Positions 62,696-64,000 of a stretch of 64,000 bases of DNA are shown here, in pieces; position 1 is the first letter of the stretch; the number at the start of each line of letters is the position of its first letter. Location of the stretch: assembly GCA_026125895.1 (NCBI GenBank), contig JAHCKG010000012.1:57081-121080 (forward strand), in the 5' to 3' direction. The position numbers were made by a program, and so were the translations under genes. The notes beneath the pieces are model-generated. The model was given only the letters and a program-made list of their open reading frames with translations, did no database searches and had not been told where the DNA came from. Source of the stretch: Pseudolabrys sp. GTDB taxonomy: Bacteria > Pseudomonadota > Alphaproteobacteria > Rhizobiales > Xanthobacteraceae.

Positions 62696-63445
62696 ATGAC
62701 CAAACATCACTCTCGACCTGTGCTGCTCATTGCCGGCGGCGGCCGCGGTATCGGCGCCGCCACAGCGCGGCTGGCGGCGGCGCATGGCTATGCCGTTGCC
62801 GTGAACTACCGCAGCAATGCCAAGGCCGCACAGGCCCTGGTCGACGAACTCAATTCGGCCGGCGCACGGGCCATCGCCATCGGCGCCAATGCCGCCGATG
62901 AGGCCGACATCGAGCGCATGTTCGAGGAGACCGCGCGGGCGCTGGGTCCAGTCACCCATTTCGTGCACAGCGCCGGCATCACCGGCCGCAATTCCCGGCT
63001 CGACGACGCGAGCGCGGACACGATCCGCGAGGTGCTCGACGTCAATCTCTACGGCGCCATCCTGTGTGCCCGCGCCGCGGTGCGCCGCATGTCCACGAGG
63101 CATGGCGGGCAGGGCGGCGCCATCGTGCTGCTGTCGTCGATCGCCGCCGTCGTCGGCGCGGCGAATGAATACGTCTTCTATGCCGCGGCCAAAGGCGGGG
63201 TGGACTCACTCGTGGTCGGGCTGGCGCGCGAGGTGGCGAAGGAGGGCGTCCGCGTCAACGGAATCCGTCCGGGCACCACGCGCACCGACATCCATGAGCC
63301 CGGACGTCTGGAACGCGTGACGCCGGGGCTGCCGATGGGCCGGCCGGCCGAGCCCGAGGAAATTGCCGATGCAGTCCTCTATCTGCTGTCCGATGCCGCT
63401 TCCTACGTCACCGGCAGCATTCTGAACGTCGCGGGTGCGCGCTGA
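62696..63445 (+). CDS. Short-chain dehydrogenase/reductase, YgfF-like, copy 2
   Basis: A 249-residue SDR with GGGRGIGAATARLA, SSIAAVVG and YAAAKGGVDSL. HSAG stands in for NNAG, as in copy 1 (HSSG), but LDVNLYG keeps the active-site Asn. Shared stretches with copy 1 include IRRMST-HGGQGG-type blocks and LYLLSD-ASYVTG. The ATG at 62696 is preferred over a GTG at 62669. It probably arose by tandem duplication. Confidence 0.93.
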   Translation: MTKHHSRPVLLIAGGGRGIGAATARLAAAHGYAVAVNYRSNAKAAQALVDELNSAGARAIAIGANAADEADIERMFEETARALGPVTHFVHSAGITGRNSRLDDASADTIREVLDVNLYGAILCARAAVRRMSTRHGGQGGAIVLLSSIAAVVGAANEYVFYAAAKGGVDSLVVGLAREVAKEGVRVNGIRPGTTRTDIHEPGRLERVTPGLPMGRPAEPEEIADAVLYLLSDAASYVTGSILNVAGAR

Positions 63446-63568
63446 CGGTCACGTTGGCGCGAGCCGGGCGGCCAGCGCTTGCCCAACCTTGCGCTTGGGC
63501 CCGTGGCCCCTATGATCCCGCCCGACAGTCGCCACGGCGACAAACCAATCTGCCCAGGGAGTGAAACG

Positions 63569-64000
63569 ATGGTTGCTGCAATCCGTGTCCACAAGGTCGG
63601 CGGTCCCGAAGTCCTCACCTTCGAGGAGATCGACATCCCGGCGCCCGGGCAGGGCCAGGTCAAGATCAAGCAGCATGCCTGCGGCGTGAATTTCATCGAC
63701 ACCTATTTCCGCAGCGGCCTCTATCCGTCGCCGACCGGCATGCCTTTCGTCGCCGGCAATGAGGGCGCCGGCGAGGTGATCGCCGTCGGTCCGGGCGTGT
63801 CCGACCTCAAGGTCGGCGACCGCGTCGCCTATGTCGTGGCGCTGGGCGGCTATGCGCAGGAGCGGCTGCTGCCGGCCGAGCGCGCCGTGAAGATGCCGGA
63901 CAACATCAGCTACGAGCAGGCGGCGGCCATGATGCTCAAGGGCATGACCGCCGAATACCTGCTGCACCGGACCTTCAAGGTCGAGAAGGGCTCGACCATC
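63569..64000 (+). CDS. NADPH:quinone oxidoreductase, MDR superfamily (3' end missing)
   Basis: Only the first 144 residues are in the window; the reading frame runs to the last base. MVAAIRVHKVGGPEVLTFEEIDIPAP, the GQVKIKQHACGVNFIDTYFRSGLYP block and GNEGAGEVIAVGPGVSDLKVGDRVAYV match quinone oxidoreductase (QOR, crystallin-zeta-like) members of the medium-chain dehydrogenase superfamily. The end YLLHRTFKVEKGSTI is where the nucleotide-binding domain begins. AGGGAG upstream of ATG supports the start. Confidence 0.9.
   Translation, partial: MVAAIRVHKVGGPEVLTFEEIDIPAPGQGQVKIKQHACGVNFIDTYFRSGLYPSPTGMPFVAGNEGAGEVIAVGPGVSDLKVGDRVAYVVALGGYAQERLLPAERAVKMPDNISYEQAAAMMLKGMTAEYLLHRTFKVEKGSTI

Overview
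The window is a GC-rich, densely coded piece of an alphaproteobacterial chromosome, most likely from the Hyphomicrobiales (Bradyrhizobiaceae/Xanthobacteraceae-like). Reasons: the gyrA - coaD - two peptidyl-prolyl isomerases - queA - tgt order, a phosphatidylcholine synthase of the Pcs type, a periplasmic beta-1,3-glucan synthesis locus (NdvB/NdvC-like), an IalB-family protein, a TctC/Bug solute-binding protein, and several short palindromic repeat families typical of that group. The genus is an inference; no rRNA gene is present. About 64 protein genes and one tRNA gene (Lys, TTT) are supported. No prophage, IS element or CRISPR array was seen.

Layout. 1-3.3 kb: end of a MetX-like alpha/beta hydrolase, a DUF1772 membrane protein, a CorC/HlyC-type CBS membrane protein and a MarC protein. 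3.5-12.1 kb: gyrA, a LysE exporter, an ankyrin-repeat protein, coaD, two cyclophilins, then queA and tgt for queuosine in tRNA. 12-16 kb: a LysR regulator facing an amidohydrolase and a TctC binding protein, then a ceramidase-fold membrane hydrolase. 16-22 kb: an AraC regulator facing a methyltransferase/DUF1127/DUF3455 operon, a coiled-coil protein, a CHRD protein, small hypothetical proteins, a cytochrome c and tRNA-Lys. 22-31 kb: an M20 peptidase, an OhrR/Ohr peroxide-response pair with visible operators, and the beta-glucan locus. 31-38.6 kb: glmU and glmS (UDP-GlcNAc supply), DUF502 and DUF805 proteins and recG. 38.7-45.2 kb: a MerR/carboxymuconolactone decarboxylase pair, a bicovalent-FAD oxidase, sdhE and mfd. 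45-51.5 kb: two tandem diguanylate cyclases, a DsbA-like oxidoreductase, a degenerate REC-REC-GGDEF protein and a degenerate acyl-CoA synthetase. 51.5-58.2 kb: a YejA-like binding protein, an IalB protein, hspQ, a malyl-CoA lyase, an AEC transporter and a CaiB/BaiF CoA transferase. 58.3-64 kb: a UbiH-type hydroxylase facing a same-strand run of DUF2182, DUF1326, pcs, two YgfF-like short-chain dehydrogenases and a quinone oxidoreductase cut by the window end.

The most unusual signal is a set of palindromic repeats that cluster on queA. One element lies directly upstream of it and shows compensatory base changes in its two arms. One is inserted in frame inside its coding sequence and has an intergenic sister copy with a matching reading frame. 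A third supplies its stop codon. Other points worth checking are the loss of the zinc-ligand cysteines in Tgt, two degenerate enzyme-like proteins side by side, and the two GH17-domain proteins of the glucan locus.
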